Shown here piece after piece: positions 61,893 to 64,000 of a DNA stretch of 64,000 bases (within the stretch, counting starts at the first letter, position 1; each line of letters begins with the position of its first letter). Under the pieces are notes generated by a model. The model was not told where the DNA came from and ran no database searches. It saw only the letters and a program-made list of their open reading frames with translations. A program made the position numbers and the translations under genes. This DNA is from Taklimakanibacter sp050246735 (GTDB taxonomy: Bacteria; Pseudomonadota; Alphaproteobacteria; Rhizobiales; Aestuariivirgaceae): positions 112,907-176,906 of the forward strand of contig JBFWVM010000010.1 in NCBI GenBank assembly GCA_050246735.1, written 5' to 3'.

Positions 61893-64000
61893 ATGACAGT
61901 GAACTTTGCTCCGGGGGACCTGGTTCGCGCACGCGGACGTGAATGGGTCGCGCTGCCGTCCCCTCGGGAGGGCGTGCTGGCGCTACGTCCGCTGTCAGGC
62001 GGAGAAAACGACGCGGTTGTGCTCGACCCCGTGCTTGAACTCTTGCCCGTTGAGCCCGCCCGCTTCGATCTCCCTGCCGACGCTGCGGTGACGGTTCAGG
62101 CGAAAGCGGCGTTGCTCGCGGACGCAATGCGCCTGACGCTGCGCCGTGGCGCAGGGCCCTTCCGATCTGCCGCGCAACTAGCCTTCGAACCGCGGATCTA
62201 CCAGCTCGTACCCTTGCTAATGGCGCTTCGCCTGGCTGCGCCGCGGCTGCTCATCGCAGATGACGTTGGCATCGGCAAGACGATCGAGGCCGGCCTCATT
62301 CTGCGCGAATTGATGGACCGGGGCGAGGTGGATGCTTTCTCGGTGCTCTGCCCGCCGCATCTTGTCGAGCAATGGGTCGGAGAGCTGAAGGCGCGCTTCG
62401 GGATCGACGCCGTTCCGGTCACGTCAGGCACCGCGAGCCGGCTGGAACGCGGGCTGCCGCTCGCCCAGACGCTATTCGACGCCTATCCCTTCACCGTCGT
62501 CAGCCTCGACTACATCAAGGCCGAGAAACGCCGCGAAGGCTTCGCGCGCGCCTGCCCGGATTTCGTCATCGTCGATGAAGCCCATGCCTGCGTGGGCACA
62601 CACCAGGGTCGGCAGCAGCGCTTCGAGCTTCTGTCGGGGTTGGCCCGGAATCCCGAGCGGCGGATGATCCTTCTGACCGCGACGCCGCATTCCGGGGACG
62701 AACAGGCTTTCGCGCGGCTTCTTTCTCTCGTCGATCCGTCATTCGCCTCGATGGACTTCGACGACACGCGGTATCGCGAGCGTCTGGCCCGACACTTCGT
62801 GCAGCGACGCCGGATCGATCTCGTCTCGGGCGAGTGGGACGAAGATCGCGCCTTCCCGAAGCATGAGACGACGGAATTCGCCTATCGTCTGTCCGACACT
62901 CACCGCGCATTCCAGGAAGCCGTGCTCGACTACTGTTTCGGCATCGTGTCGCGGGCAGGATCCGGGCAGCGGGAACGTCGCCTGGCCTTCTGGGGCACGC
63001 TGGCGCTGATGCGCTGTGTAGGCTCGTCTCCGGCAGCAGCGCTCAGCGCCTTGCGGAACCGCATGTCGAGTGAGAGCGATCGGCTCGAGCCGCAGATTTA
63101 TGATGACGACGGCGATGACGAGGACGCGGTCGATCTCGAACCGGGCACGGCCTTCGATGCCGACCCGGAGCTTCTTGCCCTGGTCAGCCGTGCCGAGGAA
63201 TTGGTCGGGAAGGCCGATCCGAAGATGGCTGCCTTGGTCGATGCACTGACGCCTCTCATCAAGAAGGGCGCCAATCCCGTCGTCTTCTGCCGCTATCTGG
63301 CGACGGCCGAGCATGTACGCGACGGCCTGCGCAAAGCCTTCCCGAAGCTGACCATCGAGGCCGTGACAGGCGTACTCACGCCGGACGAGCGCCGCGATCG
63401 CGTTGCCGACATGGCGACGGCAGACGACGAAAAGCCGGTCCAGCGCATCCTTGTTGCGACCGACTGCCTTTCTGAAGGCATCAACCTTCAGCAGCTCTTC
63501 GACACGGTTGTCCACTACGACCTGTCATGGAACCCGACCCGCCACCAGCAACGCGAAGGCCGGGTGGACCGCTTCGGGCAGCCGGCGGAACTCGTGCGGT
63601 CGATCATGATGTTCTCGCCGGACAGCGCCATCGACGGCGCGGTGCTCGAAGTCATTCTTCGTAAGGCTGAGGAAATCAGGAAAGCAACGGGCGTGACGGT
63701 GCCGCTACCGGAAGAGCGAGGGCCGGTGACGGATGCGCTGATGGCGTCGATGATGCTGCGTAGTGGTGTGTCCCGGCAGCTCACGCTCGATCTTCGCCTC
63801 GACGACGGCGCCAAGGTCATGGAAGCGCGGTGGCGCGACGCTTCCGAAAACGAGAAGCGGTCGCGCGCGCGTTTCGCCCAGAATGCGATGAAGCCGCAGG
63901 AAGTCGCCCCGGAATGGGAGAAGGTGCGCACGCTCCTCGGCTCCCCGGCGGAAGCGAGGCTCTTCGTCGAACGGGCGATGGCTCGCTTCGGCGTGCCTCT
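61893..64000 (+). CDS. SNF2/RapA-type helicase, truncated by window edge (DrmD-like)
   Basis: Open from ATG 61893 to the end of the window (702 codons seen; no stop). Walker A ADDVGIGKTIEAG near residue 121, DEAH in FVIVDEAHACVG near 227, TATPHSGDE (motif III) and motif VI QREGRVDRFGQ near 552. N-terminal residues 1-90 are a non-helicase domain. This is the architecture of DISARM DrmD and similar defence helicases. Gap to the preceding gene is four bases, so they are coupled. The remainder and any further genes lie beyond the window. Confidence 0.85.
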   Translation, partial: MTVNFAPGDLVRARGREWVALPSPREGVLALRPLSGGENDAVVLDPVLELLPVEPARFDLPADAAVTVQAKAALLADAMRLTLRRGAGPFRSAAQLAFEPRIYQLVPLLMALRLAAPRLLIADDVGIGKTIEAGLILRELMDRGEVDAFSVLCPPHLVEQWVGELKARFGIDAVPVTSGTASRLERGLPLAQTLFDAYPFTVVSLDYIKAEKRREGFARACPDFVIVDEAHACVGTHQGRQQRFELLSGLARNPERRMILLTATPHSGDEQAFARLLSLVDPSFASMDFDDTRYRERLARHFVQRRRIDLVSGEWDEDRAFPKHETTEFAYRLSDTHRAFQEAVLDYCFGIVSRAGSGQRERRLAFWGTLALMRCVGSSPAAALSALRNRMSSESDRLEPQIYDDDGDDEDAVDLEPGTAFDADPELLALVSRAEELVGKADPKMAALVDALTPLIKKGANPVVFCRYLATAEHVRDGLRKAFPKLTIEAVTGVLTPDERRDRVADMATADDEKPVQRILVATDCLSEGINLQQLFDTVVHYDLSWNPTRHQQREGRVDRFGQPAELVRSIMMFSPDSAIDGAVLEVILRKAEEIRKATGVTVPLPEERGPVTDALMASMMLRSGVSRQLTLDLRLDDGAKVMEARWRDASENEKRSRARFAQNAMKPQEVAPEWEKVRTLLGSPAEARLFVERAMARFGVP

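Overview
The window is 64 kb of GC-rich DNA with the dense, short-gap gene packing and gene families of an alphaproteobacterium, most likely of the order Hyphomicrobiales (Rhizobiales). Support comes from pyruvate phosphate dikinase next to a SleB-type cell wall hydrolase and split glycyl-tRNA synthetase genes, a DUF1127 protein, Aap-type and Dpp-type ABC transporters, and dispersed RIME/REP-like palindromes. No tRNA, rRNA or CRISPR array was seen. Genus cannot be assigned from sequence reading alone.

Bases 1-4900: end of a Sel1-repeat gene, a small unknown gene, then a urea/amide-type solute-binding protein translationally coupled to a hybrid histidine kinase (probably a periplasmic sensor pair), then a HigBA-like toxin-antitoxin pair. 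Bases 4941-19546 are conserved housekeeping: LysE exporter, AcuI-type reductase, dihydroorotase-like enzyme, YgfZ, 3-methyladenine glycosylase, HD hydrolase, phosphatase, branched-chain aminotransferase, cell wall hydrolase, PpdK, GlyS, CDGSH protein and GlyQ. A broken vapBC locus split by a palindromic repeat lies between ppdK and glyS.

Bases 19582-29969 form a 10.4 kb catabolic insert bounded by a 46-bp direct repeat, one copy of which covers the glyQ start. It encodes RidA, a 589-residue fusion of an asparaginase/isoaspartyl-peptidase-type Ntn hydrolase to an AapP-type ABC ATPase, a threonine-synthase-like PLP enzyme, a GntR regulator, a solute-binding protein, two permeases, a carbamoylase-type M20 hydrolase and a MetX-type alpha/beta hydrolase. 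Together they look like import plus stepwise breakdown of an unusual amino acid amide or N-substituted amino acid. This fusion-based transporter is the most novel item in the window.

Bases 30023-32291 return to the backbone: a trypsin-fold pseudo-protease, a 59-residue protein and an S49 peptidase. Bases 32304-35516 are a decayed defence island bounded by a 149/152-bp duplication of the lrp 3' end. Its methyltransferase and helicase both keep their ends but have lost their middles, while a zeta-toxin-like gene between them is intact. Bases 35411-44777 hold lrp diverging from a peptide ABC transporter operon with an M20 peptidase and two PLP dehydratases.

Bases 44857-52725 hold DUF1127, a Crp-type regulator, a tandem 127-bp repeat, TrmN6, a DUF2007 protein, a polyprenyl synthase and a PotABCD-type transporter. 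Bases 52745-56525 are a repeat-rich zone with three toxin-antitoxin loci around a class III aminotransferase whose 3' end is duplicated. From 56717 to the window end a defence-type pair begins: a 1723-residue DEAD/DUF1998 helicase and an SNF2-type helicase that runs off the edge. This is DISARM/Druantia-like, but its exact type cannot be fixed from this window.
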